Origin: DASSBG01 sp965651365
GTDB taxonomy: Bacteria; Pseudomonadota; Gammaproteobacteria; Xanthomonadales; Rhodanobacteraceae
Assembly (NCBI GenBank): GCA_965651365.1
Contig: CBFGSA010000057.1
Span: forward strand, 1-17,787
Length of the DNA: 17,787 nucleotides
Direction of reading: 5' to 3'
The position numbers were made by a program, and so were the translations under genes. Shown piece by piece: positions 5,153-14,052 of this stretch (position 1 is the stretch's first letter; the number at the start of each line of letters is the position of its first letter). The notes beneath the pieces are model-generated. The model was given only the letters and a program-made list of their open reading frames with translations. It did no database searches and was not told the origin of the DNA.

Positions 5153-7315
5153 TTGAGGCAATACTTCGCCACCTGCGCCAAGGGCCTGGAATATCTGCTG
5201 CGCGACGAGCTGACGCAGCTTGACGCCAGCGAGGTACACGAGGCCCGCGCGGGCGTACATTTTTCCGGTGATCTGGAAGTGGCCTACCGCGCCTGCCTCG
5301 AATCACGTCTGGCCAGCCGCATCCTGCTGCCGCTGGCCGAATTCGATGCAGCCGATGCCGATGCGCTGGCCGCCGGCGTGGCGGCAGTCGACTGGAGCCG
5401 GCACATGCGCAGCGATGCCAGCATGGCGGTCGACGCGGCGTGTGCGCAAAGCAAGCTCGATCACAGCCGTTTCGTGGCGCAGCGGGTCAAGGATGCCGTG
5501 GTCGACCAGTTTCGCGAGCGGACCGGCGAGCGGCCCTCGGTCGAGTTGAAAGACCCCGATATTCGCCTGAACCTGTTTCTGAAGCGCAACCGGGCAGTCC
5601 TGTCGCTGGACCTGTCCGGCGAGTCGCTGCACCGCCGCGGCTGGCGCCAGAGCCGGGTCGGTGCACCGCTGAAGGAAAACCTGGCGGCGGCGATGCTGAT
5701 TCGCGCCGACTGGCCGAAGATCCATGCCGCCGACGGTGTGCTGCTCGATCCCATGTGCGGCTCCGGCACCCTGCTGATCGAGGGTGCGCTGATGGCGGCC
5801 GGCGTGGCGCCGGGCCTGGGCCGTGCGCGTTTCGGCTTCAGCGCCTGGCGCGGCCACGACACGGCGCTGTGGCAGCGGCTGCATGACGAGGCGAAGGTAC
5901 GCGCCGAGGCCGGTTTGCGCCGGCTCAGGCCGGTGTTTTTCGGCAGCGATCACGACAGCCAGGCGCTGGCCGCGGCCAAGCGCAATGCCCAGGCCGCGGG
6001 TGTGGCCGGCTTTCTGCAGCTGGCCAAACATGACGTGGCACGCACCCGCGTGCCCGAAGGCGCCGAGCAGCATGGTCTGGTGGTGTGCAATCCGCCCTAC
6101 GGTGAGCGACTGGGTGCCGACGAGGACATGCGCGCCCTGTATCGCCGCTTCGGTGACCGGTTGCGCAGTCGCTTTGTGAACTGGCAGGCCGCGATCATCG
6201 TCAGTGACACCGACCTCGGGCATGCCCTGGGTCTGCGCGCGCACAGACACTACCAGCTTTTCAACGGGGCGCTGGAATGCCGTCTGCTGCTGATCGACCT
6301 GACGCCGCCACCCGCGCACGAGCCAAAACCGCTGTCGGAGGCGGCGCAGATGCTGGCCAATCGCATCCGCAAGAATCAGCACCACCTGCAGCGGCGCCTC
6401 AAGCGCGAAGGCATTGGCTGCTACCGCCTGTACGATCGCGACCTGCCCGAATATGCGGCCGCGGTCGATGTCTATCATGCGCGGCCCGCCGGCCAGCCCG
6501 ACGCGCCGCTGGAGCCGTGGCTGCACGTGGCCGAATACCAGCCGCCCAGCGACATTCCGCAGCAGACCGCGCGCCAGCGCATGGGTGATCTGCGCCGGGT
6601 GCTGCGCGAGGTGTTCGACGCACCGCCCGAGCGCGTGGTGATGAAGACCCGGCGGCGCGGCAAGGGCGGCGCGCGCTATGCCGATTTCGACAAGCGCGAG
6701 GAGTGGCTGGAAGTTGTCGAGGACGGCCTCGCGCTGCGCGTCAATCTGCGCGATCACATCGACACCGGTCTGTTCCTGGACCACCGCCGCGTGCGTGCCT
6801 GCGTCCGTGAACTGGCACAGGGGCGGCATTTTCTCAACCTGTTTGCCTATACCGGCACCGCCAGCGTGCAGGCGGCAGCCGGCGGCGCAGCCTCGACCAC
6901 CAGCGTCGATCTGTCAGCAACGTATCTCGAATGGGCTGCGGCCAACCTTGCCCGCAACGGCTTTGCCGGGCGCGGGCATGAGCTGGTGCAGGCCGACGTA
7001 TTCGATTTCCTGGCTGCCGACCGCGATCGCTACGGCCTGATCTTCGTCGATCCGCCGACCTTTTCCAATTCAAGCAGCGCCGCGGATTTCGACGTGCAGC
7101 GCGACCATGTGCGCCTGCTCACGGCCTGCCGCGAACACCTGGAAGACGGCGGCGTGCTGGTGTTTTCCAACAACGCCCGCCGCTTCCAACTCGACCACCC
7201 GGCACTGGCATCGCACTTCACCATCGAGGACTGGAGCAAGGCCAGCATTCCCTTCGACTTCGGCCGCAACCCGGGCATCCACGGCTGCTGGATTCTGCGG
7301 GTTGCCCCGGTGTAA
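5153..7315 (+). CDS. rlmL: 23S rRNA guanine methyltransferase RlmKL (two fused domains)
   Basis: A 720-residue two-domain enzyme that in E. coli (702 residues) makes m2G2445 (RlmL half) and m7G2069 (RlmK half) in 23S rRNA. The N-terminus RQYFATCAKGLEYLLRDEL and the following GVHFSGD segment belong to the THUMP part. The RlmL methyltransferase shows the SAM-binding DPMCGSGTLL at D199 and the catalytic NPPYGERLG at N313. The RlmK half shows NLFAYTGTASVQ at N562 and VDPPTFSNS around D633. Both catalytic centres are complete. The start is TTG at 5153: GGAG lies seven bases upstream and alignment with the E. coli N-terminus begins exactly there. Earlier in-frame codons translate the REP-like palindrome. 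The gene converges with the DUF6491-like gene, stops 26 bp apart. Confidence 0.95.
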   Translation: MRQYFATCAKGLEYLLRDELTQLDASEVHEARAGVHFSGDLEVAYRACLESRLASRILLPLAEFDAADADALAAGVAAVDWSRHMRSDASMAVDAACAQSKLDHSRFVAQRVKDAVVDQFRERTGERPSVELKDPDIRLNLFLKRNRAVLSLDLSGESLHRRGWRQSRVGAPLKENLAAAMLIRADWPKIHAADGVLLDPMCGSGTLLIEGALMAAGVAPGLGRARFGFSAWRGHDTALWQRLHDEAKVRAEAGLRRLRPVFFGSDHDSQALAAAKRNAQAAGVAGFLQLAKHDVARTRVPEGAEQHGLVVCNPPYGERLGADEDMRALYRRFGDRLRSRFVNWQAAIIVSDTDLGHALGLRAHRHYQLFNGALECRLLLIDLTPPPAHEPKPLSEAAQMLANRIRKNQHHLQRRLKREGIGCYRLYDRDLPEYAAAVDVYHARPAGQPDAPLEPWLHVAEYQPPSDIPQQTARQRMGDLRRVLREVFDAPPERVVMKTRRRGKGGARYADFDKREEWLEVVEDGLALRVNLRDHIDTGLFLDHRRVRACVRELAQGRHFLNLFAYTGTASVQAAAGGAASTTSVDLSATYLEWAAANLARNGFAGRGHELVQADVFDFLAADRDRYGLIFVDPPTFSNSSSAADFDVQRDHVRLLTACREHLEDGGVLVFSNNARRFQLDHPALASHFTIEDWSKASIPFDFGRNPGIHGCWILRVAPV

Positions 7316-7325
7316 CAGCGCGCCA

Positions 7326-7339
7326 TCCGCGTGGGCGGA
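7326..7339. terminator. Possible hairpin between convergent genes
   Basis: TCCGC (7326-7330) and GCGGA (7335-7339) form a short 5-bp stem in the 26-bp gap between the convergent stops of rlmKL and the DUF6491-like gene. It may serve both directions but has no T-tract and is short. Confidence 0.25.
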
Positions 7340-7341
7340 AT

Positions 7342-7752
7342 CTAGCGCCGCGCCTTGCTCATGGCTTCCAGCCGCTTGAACTCCGCAGGGCCAATCGGTG
7401 TCACGCGGCGGACGGTGCAGCGCAGGCCATCGGCGTTGATCACCTGGTCACCGAGCTCGCCGCACATGCGGTGTGAGCTGCGTTTGTCAGCCGCGATCTT
7501 GAAATCCAGGGTGGCAGCATTCAGCCGTCCACAATTGTTGTCCAGGTCAATCCTGAAGTACTTGGGGCCGGTCTTGACGATGACGGTCTTGTCGCTGGGT
7601 GTGTAGATCTCGGGATTGCGGCTGAGATCCATGCAATTGGAAACCGGGCGAATCGGCTGATAGGCCGTCTTGGTGCCGGTTCCGGCCGCGGCAGGTGCGC
7701 AGGCGAGTACCGTGAGCGCGGCCAGTAGTGTTGTGGTTCTGACAAGGTGCAT
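7342..7752 (-). CDS. Exported DUF6491-like small protein
   Basis: A 136-residue secreted protein. The N-terminus (MHLVRTTTLLAALTVLACAPAAA) is a signal peptide. Cleavage after APAAA by signal peptidase I is likely, but VLAC could also be a weak lipobox. The mature part has KYFRIDLDNNCGRLNAATLDFKI and later MCGELGDQVINADGLRC followed by TVRRVTPIG. This pattern of a YxxxL strand with paired cysteines resembles DUF6491 proteins, small envelope proteins of unknown function in gammaproteobacteria. The four cysteines of the mature region could form two disulfides. The ATG at 7752 has GAGGAA about eight bases upstream. The gene is divergent from mutL by 113 bp. Confidence 0.72.
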   Translation of the reverse strand: MHLVRTTTLLAALTVLACAPAAAGTGTKTAYQPIRPVSNCMDLSRNPEIYTPSDKTVIVKTGPKYFRIDLDNNCGRLNAATLDFKIAADKRSSHRMCGELGDQVINADGLRCTVRRVTPIGPAEFKRLEAMSKARR

Positions 7753-7865
7753 GACGATTCCTCACTGGATTGTCTTCGGTGCGGTACGTGCACAAGAAAG
7801 AGAACGCTGGTGCCGTATTGCGGTTGACATCACGTTATCATTGCCGCTTGAACCGAGCCCGAACG

Positions 7866-9662
7866 ATGCCCACGATCCGCCCGCTTGAACCTGCCCTGAT
7901 CAACCAGATCGCCGCCGGCGAGGTGATCGAGCGCCCGGCCTCCGTGGTCAAGGAGCTGGTCGAGAACAGCCTGGATGCCGGCGCAAACCGGATCGAGATC
8001 GACATCGAGGCCGGTGGCGCCCGCCTGATCCGGGTGCGCGATGATGGCTGCGGCATTGCGCCTGACGAATTGCCGCTGGCAGTGGCGGCCCACGCCACCA
8101 GCAAGATTGCCAGTTTTGACGAGCTGGAGCGGGTCGGCAGCATGGGGTTTCGCGGCGAGGCGCTGGCCTCGCTGGCCTCGGTGTCCCGCTTTGCGCTGAC
8201 CTCGCGGCGTGCCGGAGACGAGCACGCCAGCCGTATCGAGGTCATGGCGGGCAAGGTGGGTTCTGTGTCGCCGGCGGCGCATCCGGTCGGGACCTGTGTC
8301 GAGGCGCGCGACCTGTTCCACAACGTGCCGGCCCGGCGCAAGTTCCTGCGCGCCGAGCGCACCGAGTATGCGCATATCGACGAGCGCGTGCGCGCACTGG
8401 CGCTGGCGCACCCGCAGGTCGAGTTTCGCCTCGGCCACAACGGCAAGCCGACCCGCCTGTTCATGCCGGCGCGCGACGAGGCCGACACCGCACGCCGCGT
8501 CGCGGACGTATTGGGAGAAGATTTTCCGGGCCAGAGCCGGCGCATTTCGCAGCAGGCTGCGGGCATGTCGCTGCACGGCTGGATAGGCCTGCCGACCGCC
8601 TCGCGCGCCCAGGCCGATCGCCAGTACTTTTTCGTCAACGGCCGCCTGGTGCGCGACAAGACCGCAGCCCACGCCGTGCGCCAGGCCTACGCCGACGTGC
8701 TGTTTCACGGTCGCCATCCGGCCTATGTGCTGTTTCTCGGGATCGATCCGGGCCGGGTCGACGTCAACGTGCATCCGGCCAAGCACGAGGTGCGCTTTCG
8801 CGACCAGCAACTGGTGCACCAGTTGGTCTATCGCAGCCTGCATGAAGCCCTGTCCGACACCCGCGCCGGTGTCACCGGCGAAGCGGCACCGGCACTGGCC
8901 CAGGCTGGCGTCGTGGCGTCCGGCCCCCCGGCATGGCAGGCTGCGCCGGCTGCGGGTCAGTCGCGCTTCCGTCTGGGTGTCAACGAACGTCCGCTGGACG
9001 ACTATGCCGCCTTGACCGGAGCCGGACACGGCAACGCGCAAACCGCACCGATGCGGCCGGAATCAGATGACGCGGATGTGCCGCCGCTCGGCTACGCCGT
9101 GGCCCAGCTCAAGAGCATCTACATACTGGCCGAATCGGCCCGCGGCATGGTCCTGGTGGACATGCACGCGGCGCACGAGCGGATCACCTACGAACGCTTC
9201 AAGCACGATCGCGCCGACAGCGCCGTACGCTCGCAGATGCTGCTGGTGCCGCAGCAGATCGCGGTCAGCGAGCGCGAGGCGATCGCGGCCGAAGAACATG
9301 CAGCAGAATTGGCCGAATGGGGCCTGGAACTGAACTGCCACGGGCCTTCAGGCGTCACGGTGCGCCGCATTCCGGCCCTGCTCGATGGCGCCAATGTCGA
9401 GCAGCTCACCCGTGACGTGCTGGCGGAGCTGGCCGAACACGGCAGCTCCAAACGCCTGGAAGAATACGAAAACGAGCTGCTTTCGACCATGGCCTGCCAC
9501 GGCTCGGTGCGCGCCGGTCGGCGCCTGAGCATTCCGGAAATGAACGCGCTGCTCAGGGAAATGGAAGCCACCGAACGCTCCGGCCAGTGCAACCACGGCC
9601 GCCCCACCTGGGTCGAACTGGACATGAGCCAGCTCGACAAGCTTTTCCTGCGCGGGCGCTGA
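7866..9662 (+). CDS. mutL: DNA mismatch repair protein MutL (endonuclease-motif type)
   Basis: A 598-residue MutL. The N-terminal GHKL ATPase starts NQIAAGEVIERPASVVKEL, with the general base E30 and Mg ligand N34 (E. coli E29 and N33). DDGCGI and GFRGEALASLASVS follow, and VNVHPAKHEVRF closes the second domain. A low-complexity linker (about 335-405) leads to the C-terminal dimerisation domain. This domain carries DMHAAHERITYE from D432, ACHGS around C544 and CNHGRP at C575, the metal-binding endonuclease motifs found in MutL of bacteria lacking MutH and absent from E. coli MutL. The protein therefore probably nicks DNA itself. The ATG at 7866 fits the family N-terminus although its Shine-Dalgarno is weak. 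The DUF1684 gene follows 32 bp after the stop, possibly in the same transcript. Confidence 0.96.
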   Translation: MPTIRPLEPALINQIAAGEVIERPASVVKELVENSLDAGANRIEIDIEAGGARLIRVRDDGCGIAPDELPLAVAAHATSKIASFDELERVGSMGFRGEALASLASVSRFALTSRRAGDEHASRIEVMAGKVGSVSPAAHPVGTCVEARDLFHNVPARRKFLRAERTEYAHIDERVRALALAHPQVEFRLGHNGKPTRLFMPARDEADTARRVADVLGEDFPGQSRRISQQAAGMSLHGWIGLPTASRAQADRQYFFVNGRLVRDKTAAHAVRQAYADVLFHGRHPAYVLFLGIDPGRVDVNVHPAKHEVRFRDQQLVHQLVYRSLHEALSDTRAGVTGEAAPALAQAGVVASGPPAWQAAPAAGQSRFRLGVNERPLDDYAALTGAGHGNAQTAPMRPESDDADVPPLGYAVAQLKSIYILAESARGMVLVDMHAAHERITYERFKHDRADSAVRSQMLLVPQQIAVSEREAIAAEEHAAELAEWGLELNCHGPSGVTVRRIPALLDGANVEQLTRDVLAELAEHGSSKRLEEYENELLSTMACHGSVRAGRRLSIPEMNALLREMEATERSGQCNHGRPTWVELDMSQLDKLFLRGR

Positions 9663-9694
9663 ACCCTCGCCAATCCACCTGGAGACCGTCAACC

Positions 9695-10603
9695 ATGCCC
9701 ATCGCCAGTCTTCTCCTCGCCACCGCCATCGCCGGTGTTGGCCTTGAGTCCGCCGCTGCGCACGAAGACGCCTACGTGCAGAGCATCGAAAAATGGCAAG
9801 CCGACCGCGTCAAGCGGCTTACGGCGCCGAATGGCTGGCTCAGCCTGATCGGCCTGCCCTGGCTCAAGCCCGGCAAAAACACGATTGGCAGCGCGTCCGA
9901 CAATGATGTGGTGCTGAGCAAGGGCCCGGCGCACCTCGGTACCGTCACCTGGCACGAGGGCGGCAAGGTCGACATCGTGCTCGACAAGAACTCCGGTGCC
10001 TTGATCGACGGCAAATCCGAACGCAAGGCTGTTCTGCTCGACGACGCTCACGAGCACCCCACCCGCGTCAGCTTCGGCAAGGCCGGTTTCTACCTGATCT
10101 CGCGCGGCCCGAAGAAGGGCTTGCGGGTCAAGGACCCGGAGGCGCCGACGCGCACCGGCTTCACCGGCATCGAGCGTTTCCCGGTCGACCAATCCTGGCG
10201 CATCGAAGCGAAGTGGGTGCCGTTTGACCCGGTGCATCACCTGAATGTGCCAACGGTGATTGGCACGGTGGAAAAATATCCGGTGCCCGGCAAGCTGGTG
10301 TTTGAGCGCGACGGCAAGAACTTTTCGATACTGCCGGTGATCGAGGTGCCCGGCGACAAGGAACTGTTCGTGATTTTCGCCGACCGCACCAGTGGCAAGG
10401 AAACCTACGGCGCGGCGCGTTTCGTCTACATCGACATGCCCGAAAACGGCAAGGCCGTGATCGATTTCAACAAGGCCTACAACCCGCCCTGCGCGTTCAC
10501 CCCCTACGCCACCTGTCCGCTGGCGCCGCCGGAAAATCGCCTCGATCTGCGTGTGACCGCCGGCGAAAAGGCCTACCACGGCCCCGGCGCGCACGAGGAT
10601 TGA
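9695..10603 (+). CDS. DUF1684 family protein with signal peptide
   Basis: A 302-residue protein of the DUF1684 family. The N-terminus (MPIASLLLATAIAGVGLESAAA) is a likely signal peptide, giving an exported mature protein. NGWLSLIGLPWLKPGKNTIGS (about residues 46-66) is a family hallmark; because FHA-like early strands also occur here, it has been compared by eye to a beta-sandwich. The C-terminal block FNKAYNPPCAFTPYATCPL followed by APPENRLDL and AGEKAY is the most conserved family signature and is complete. The family's biochemical function is unknown. The start ATG has GGAG ten bases upstream and is 32 bp after mutL. The gene is followed by the GTAGGGTG inverted repeat and then by convergent pilR. 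Confidence 0.88.
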   Translation: MPIASLLLATAIAGVGLESAAAHEDAYVQSIEKWQADRVKRLTAPNGWLSLIGLPWLKPGKNTIGSASDNDVVLSKGPAHLGTVTWHEGGKVDIVLDKNSGALIDGKSERKAVLLDDAHEHPTRVSFGKAGFYLISRGPKKGLRVKDPEAPTRTGFTGIERFPVDQSWRIEAKWVPFDPVHHLNVPTVIGTVEKYPVPGKLVFERDGKNFSILPVIEVPGDKELFVIFADRTSGKETYGAARFVYIDMPENGKAVIDFNKAYNPPCAFTPYATCPLAPPENRLDLRVTAGEKAYHGPGAHED

Positions 10604-10610
10604 GAAGCGT

Positions 10611-10691
10611 GTAGGGTGGGCAGGCTGTATCTGCCCACCGTGGCGTGGAGCTCATCGACGCGTGGGCACGCTGCGCTTTGCTCACCCTACG
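10611..10691. repeat. GTAGGGTG-type inverted repeat, second copy
   Basis: The element begins GTAGGGTGGGCA (10611-10622) and ends with the reverse complement, TGCTCACCCTACG (10679-10691). Shorter internal pairings are also present (GGTGGGCAG with CTGCCCACC at 10616-10639, and GTGGGCACG near 10662). It shares its termini with the inverted repeat at 2171-2253, although the interiors differ. It lies eight bases after the DUF1684 stop, between convergent genes, where it may act as a transcription terminator. Confidence 0.78.
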
Positions 10692-10710
10692 CTGCTCACC
10701 GTTTATCGCC

Positions 10711-10740
10711 GTCCAATCGCGCGCATGGCGCGCTCCTGTA
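10711..10740. repeat. GCGCGC hairpin repeat
   Basis: GCGCGC (10719-10724), loop ATG, GCGCGC (10728-10733), flanked by TCCAATC and CTCCTGTA. Read on the minus strand it is TACAGGAGCGCGCCATGCGC, followed by GCGATTGGAC. This resembles the AGGAGCGCGC...GCGCGCGAT intergenic palindromes that are dispersed in pseudomonads and xanthomonads. It lies downstream of pilR between convergent genes. Confidence 0.65.
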
Positions 10741-10782
10741 TCGCTTTGTGCTTCCCGGCTTCAGGACAAATCCGACACGTTG

Positions 10783-12192
10783 CTAGTCGATTTCCAGCTT
10801 CTTGAGCTTGTAGCGCAGGGCGCGGAAGGTGATGCCGAGCTTCTTGGCGGCGGCGGTCTTGTTGTAGCGCGTTTCTTCCAGGGCTTTGAGAATGGTCTCG
10901 CGCTCGACACTGGAGATGTAGTCCTCCAGCGGAAGATCGCCCGGGTTGGCCAGCGGCGCTGTTGCCGGGCTTGCTGTGCCGATCGTCTCCGCGGGTTCGA
11001 CGGCTGGCGTTTCCTCGACCGGAGGCTTGACCGCGGCCACATCGCTGCTGCGCTTCGGAATGCGCAGATCCTCGGCGGATATGGCATTGCCGTCCATCAG
11101 GGCCATGGCGCGTTCGAGCATGTTTTCAAGTTCCCGCACGTTGCCCGGGAAGGAGTAGTTCATCAGCGCCGTGCTGGCCGGTTCACTGAGCTTGACCTCA
11201 TCAATGCCGTTGTCGGTGGCCAGCCGCTCCAGGATGCGCTCGGCCAGTTGCGGCACGTCTTCATTGCGCTGACGCAGCGGCGGCACGGCCAGCTCGATCA
11301 CGTTGATGCGGTAGAACAGATCCTGGCGGAACTGGCCCGATTCGGCCAGATGGGTCAGGTCCTTGTGCGTGGCGGACAGGATGCGCACGTCCACCGGCAG
11401 TTCGTCACGGCCGCCCACCGGACGCACGGCTTTTTCCTGGATCACGCGCAGCAGCTTGACTTGCATGTGCATGGGCAGGTCGGCCACTTCATCCAGAAAC
11501 AGGGTACCGCCGTTGGCGGCCTGGAACAGACCTTCCTTGTCGGCGTGGGCGCCGGTGAAGCTGCCTTTCTTGTGGCCGAAAAATTCGCTCTCCATCAGCT
11601 CGGAGGGAATGGCGCCGCAGTTCACCGGCACGAACGGCCCGCCGGCACGTGGGCCCTGGTCGTGGATCAGGCGTGCCACAAGTTCCTTGCCGACGCCCGA
11701 CTCGCCGCTGATGTACACCGGCGCCTGGCTGCGTGCCAGCTTGTTGATCAGCTCGCGCAGCTTTTCCATGGCCTCGGACTTGCCGATCAGACGGTTGCTG
11801 GTTGGTTCGGTCTTGTTGCTGGCGGCCAGGTTCAGCGCCGTCTGCACCAGGCGGCGCAGCATGTTGATGTCCACCGGCTTGGACACGAAATCGAAAGCGC
11901 CGGCCTTGAGTGCATTTACCGCGGCATCGACATTGCCGTAGGCCGTGATCATGGCCACGGGCATGTCCGGGAATTTGTCGGCGATCAGCTCGATGATGTC
12001 CTGGCCGGTACCATCCGGCAGACGCATGTCGGTGAAGCAAAGATCCCACTTGCGGTCCTCAAGCATGTTGGTCGCTTCGGCCACATTGGCGGCCGCGCCG
12101 ACATCCAGATTCATTCGTCCGAGGGTGATGGTCAGCAGCTCGCGGATGTCGCGCTCGTCGTCAATGACCAGTACGCTTTGTTTGTCGCTCAT
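10783..12192 (-). CDS. pilR: Sigma-54-dependent response regulator PilR
   Basis: A 469-residue NtrC-type activator that turns on pilin (pilA) transcription with sigma-54. The receiver domain (1-120) has the acidic pocket D11-D12, phosphoacceptor D55 in FTDMRLPDG and the conserved K in VSKPVD. The AAA+ domain has Walker A GESGVGKE (163-170), the sigma-54-contacting loop as GSFTGA and Walker B LFLDEV (D234). An unusually Ala/Pro/Glu-rich linker (about 370-405) precedes the C-terminal Fis-type helix-turn-helix (KTAAAKKLGITFRALRYKL). All functional residues are present. The PilR identity, rather than another NtrC-like regulator, rests on the adjacent PilS. There is no clear Shine-Dalgarno, and 106 bp separate it from pilS. 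Confidence 0.9.
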   Translation of the reverse strand: MSDKQSVLVIDDERDIRELLTITLGRMNLDVGAAANVAEATNMLEDRKWDLCFTDMRLPDGTGQDIIELIADKFPDMPVAMITAYGNVDAAVNALKAGAFDFVSKPVDINMLRRLVQTALNLAASNKTEPTSNRLIGKSEAMEKLRELINKLARSQAPVYISGESGVGKELVARLIHDQGPRAGGPFVPVNCGAIPSELMESEFFGHKKGSFTGAHADKEGLFQAANGGTLFLDEVADLPMHMQVKLLRVIQEKAVRPVGGRDELPVDVRILSATHKDLTHLAESGQFRQDLFYRINVIELAVPPLRQRNEDVPQLAERILERLATDNGIDEVKLSEPASTALMNYSFPGNVRELENMLERAMALMDGNAISAEDLRIPKRSSDVAAVKPPVEETPAVEPAETIGTASPATAPLANPGDLPLEDYISSVERETILKALEETRYNKTAAAKKLGITFRALRYKLKKLEID

Positions 12193-12298
12193 GGGCTTGA
12201 AGGTTCAGGGGGACGCCGCAAGAGTACCGCGGAGCGCCGTTCAGGCAAAGTCGACGGCGCGCAGGGCGGCAGACCGGCGATGCGTGCGGCGGTGTTCT

Positions 12299-13918
12299 TC
12301 AGGACTGCTCCGGCAGACTTGCCGGCGGGGTCAGCGAAATGCGGAAGCAGCTGCCACCACCGGCCACCGGCACGTACTCCAGGTTGGCCTGGTTGGCTTC
12401 GCACATTTGCCGTGCCAGATACAGGCCCAGGCCGGTGCCGAGTTCGTGGGTGGTGAAAAACGGCTCGAAGATCTGCGCCGCGACCTTGTGCGGAATGCCG
12501 GGTCCGCGGTCGGCCACTTCCAGCAGCGGGGTGCCGCTGGCGTTGTGCCGCGCCACCACCAGCACCCGCGCCGGTTCGTTGGGCATGCGGCCATAGCGCA
12601 GCGCGTTTTGCACCAGGTTCCATACCACCTGTTGCAGCTGCTGGGTATCGGCCACGGCCACGACCTCGCGGTTTTGCACCACGGCCCGCAGCGAGTCGCC
12701 TCCCAGGTCGTTGGAATCGCAGTATTCCTCGACAAAAGTCAGCGCCCAGGCATTGAGGTCGAAGGTCTCGGGGCGTGAACGCTCACGCCGCGACAACTGC
12801 AGGATGTTCTCGATGATCTCGTTGAGGCGGCTGCAATGATTGTTGATGATCTCGACCATGCGCTGGTCGGACTGGTCCAGGTCGGTCGACTCGGCCAGCA
12901 ACTGCGCCGAGTAGCGGATTGCGGCCAGCGGATTGCGGATTTCGTGCGCGATCGAAGCCGACAGCCGGCCCAGGGACGAGAGCGTCATTTCCTCGGCCCG
13001 CCGCGATACCAGCGAGGTATCGTCCAGAAAGATCAGCAGGTGCGAATCGTCATTGGCCGACAGGCGCGTGAAACGCGGCACGACCTCGGGCACGCCGTCG
13101 GCCAGCGCCACCGACGATTCGTCCACCTTGCCGGTGGTGCGCCAGTGATACAGGCGCCGCGACAACTCCGGGGCCAGCTTGCCCAGGTCGCGCTGATCGG
13201 CCTTGGGCGTGCCCAGCAGCAGCCAGGCGGATTCGTTGATCTGATGGATCTGGTTGCCGTCATCGACCAGCAGAACACCGGTGCGCATGCGCCGGATGAT
13301 CAATTCGTTGACCTGGGACAGGTTGGCCAGATCCACGCCGCGCTGCGTGGCCAGCGCCTCGGTGGCGCGCATCTGGCGGGCCAGTGCAAAGCACAGGATG
13401 GCCGCGCCGAAATAGGCCAGTCCGAACAGGGCCGACTCCAGCATCTCCCGATCCAGGCTGCGGCCGCTTGAGCCGACCAGCACGGAATGGCCCAGCATGG
13501 CGAGCGTCGCTGCGGCCGCGAATGCCAGTGAAGTACGCAGCGGCAGCAGCAAGGCCGCGCCGGCGATATTGATCACCAGCATCATGGCAATGCCGGTGCG
13601 CGAGTCGTGCATCGCGATCACCGCCAGCAGGGCCGCCACGATGTCGATCACCAGCAGCAGCGGCACCCGTGACTGTACTTTGGGCAACCATTGCTGGGTG
13701 CGGCTCAGCACCAGTATGGCAAACAGGAGATAGACCAGTGCGGTAGCGCGCGCGAGCAGTGGATTGCTCAGCTCTACCCACTGCAATGCCAGGGTGCTGA
13801 AGGCCAGGCCGACGTAGACCGTGCCCTGCAGGACCCTGAAAAGATTGGTGAAATAGAACTCGCCGCGGATGCTTTGACCGCTGCTGTCGGTTCGGTGCTT
13901 GGCAGTTTTCCGGGCCAT
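12299..13918 (-). CDS. pilS: Sensor histidine kinase PilS
   Basis: A 539-residue membrane histidine kinase, partner of PilR in sensing type IV pilin levels. About six hydrophobic segments occupy residues 25-190, as in Pseudomonas PilS. A PAS-like domain follows (about 205-305, GVLLVDDGNQIHQINESAW). HisKA has the phosphoacceptor H325 in SIAHEIRNPLAAIRYS. The ATPase domain has the N box (VVWNLVQNALRYG), G1 box (VADRGPGIP), F box (IFEPFFTT) and G2 (GTGLGLYLAR). All kinase motifs are intact. It is divergent from sucC, and the 134-bp spacer holds small dyads (TTGTC-C-GACAA at 13940-13950 and CAGGC/GCCTG at 13954-13969) but no convincing promoter. Confidence 0.92.
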   Translation of the reverse strand: MARKTAKHRTDSSGQSIRGEFYFTNLFRVLQGTVYVGLAFSTLALQWVELSNPLLARATALVYLLFAILVLSRTQQWLPKVQSRVPLLLVIDIVAALLAVIAMHDSRTGIAMMLVINIAGAALLLPLRTSLAFAAAATLAMLGHSVLVGSSGRSLDREMLESALFGLAYFGAAILCFALARQMRATEALATQRGVDLANLSQVNELIIRRMRTGVLLVDDGNQIHQINESAWLLLGTPKADQRDLGKLAPELSRRLYHWRTTGKVDESSVALADGVPEVVPRFTRLSANDDSHLLIFLDDTSLVSRRAEEMTLSSLGRLSASIAHEIRNPLAAIRYSAQLLAESTDLDQSDQRMVEIINNHCSRLNEIIENILQLSRRERSRPETFDLNAWALTFVEEYCDSNDLGGDSLRAVVQNREVVAVADTQQLQQVVWNLVQNALRYGRMPNEPARVLVVARHNASGTPLLEVADRGPGIPHKVAAQIFEPFFTTHELGTGLGLYLARQMCEANQANLEYVPVAGGGSCFRISLTPPASLPEQS

Positions 13919-14052
13919 GCGCTTTCAAATGGGGGCGTGTTGTCCGACAATAGCAGGCTTTGCGGCCTGTGCGTCACTGCCCGGGCCGGTTCCGAGTCGC
14001 TCGCGCCGCTGTGCGCCGGGCGGCCTGTCTCACCCGAATTCAGGATGCAAGC

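Noticed and set aside
5303..6829. 508-codon open frame on the minus strand
   Set aside because: It is antisense to rlmKL, which has all expected motifs.
7824..7840. TTGACA at 7824-7829 as the -35 box of mutL
   Set aside because: No acceptable -10 box occurs 16-18 bases downstream, so it cannot be supported as a promoter.
10645..12456. 603-codon open frame on the plus strand
   Set aside because: It is antisense to pilR, whose domains and catalytic residues are complete; the His/Gln/Gly-rich translation is a typical GC-rich shadow.
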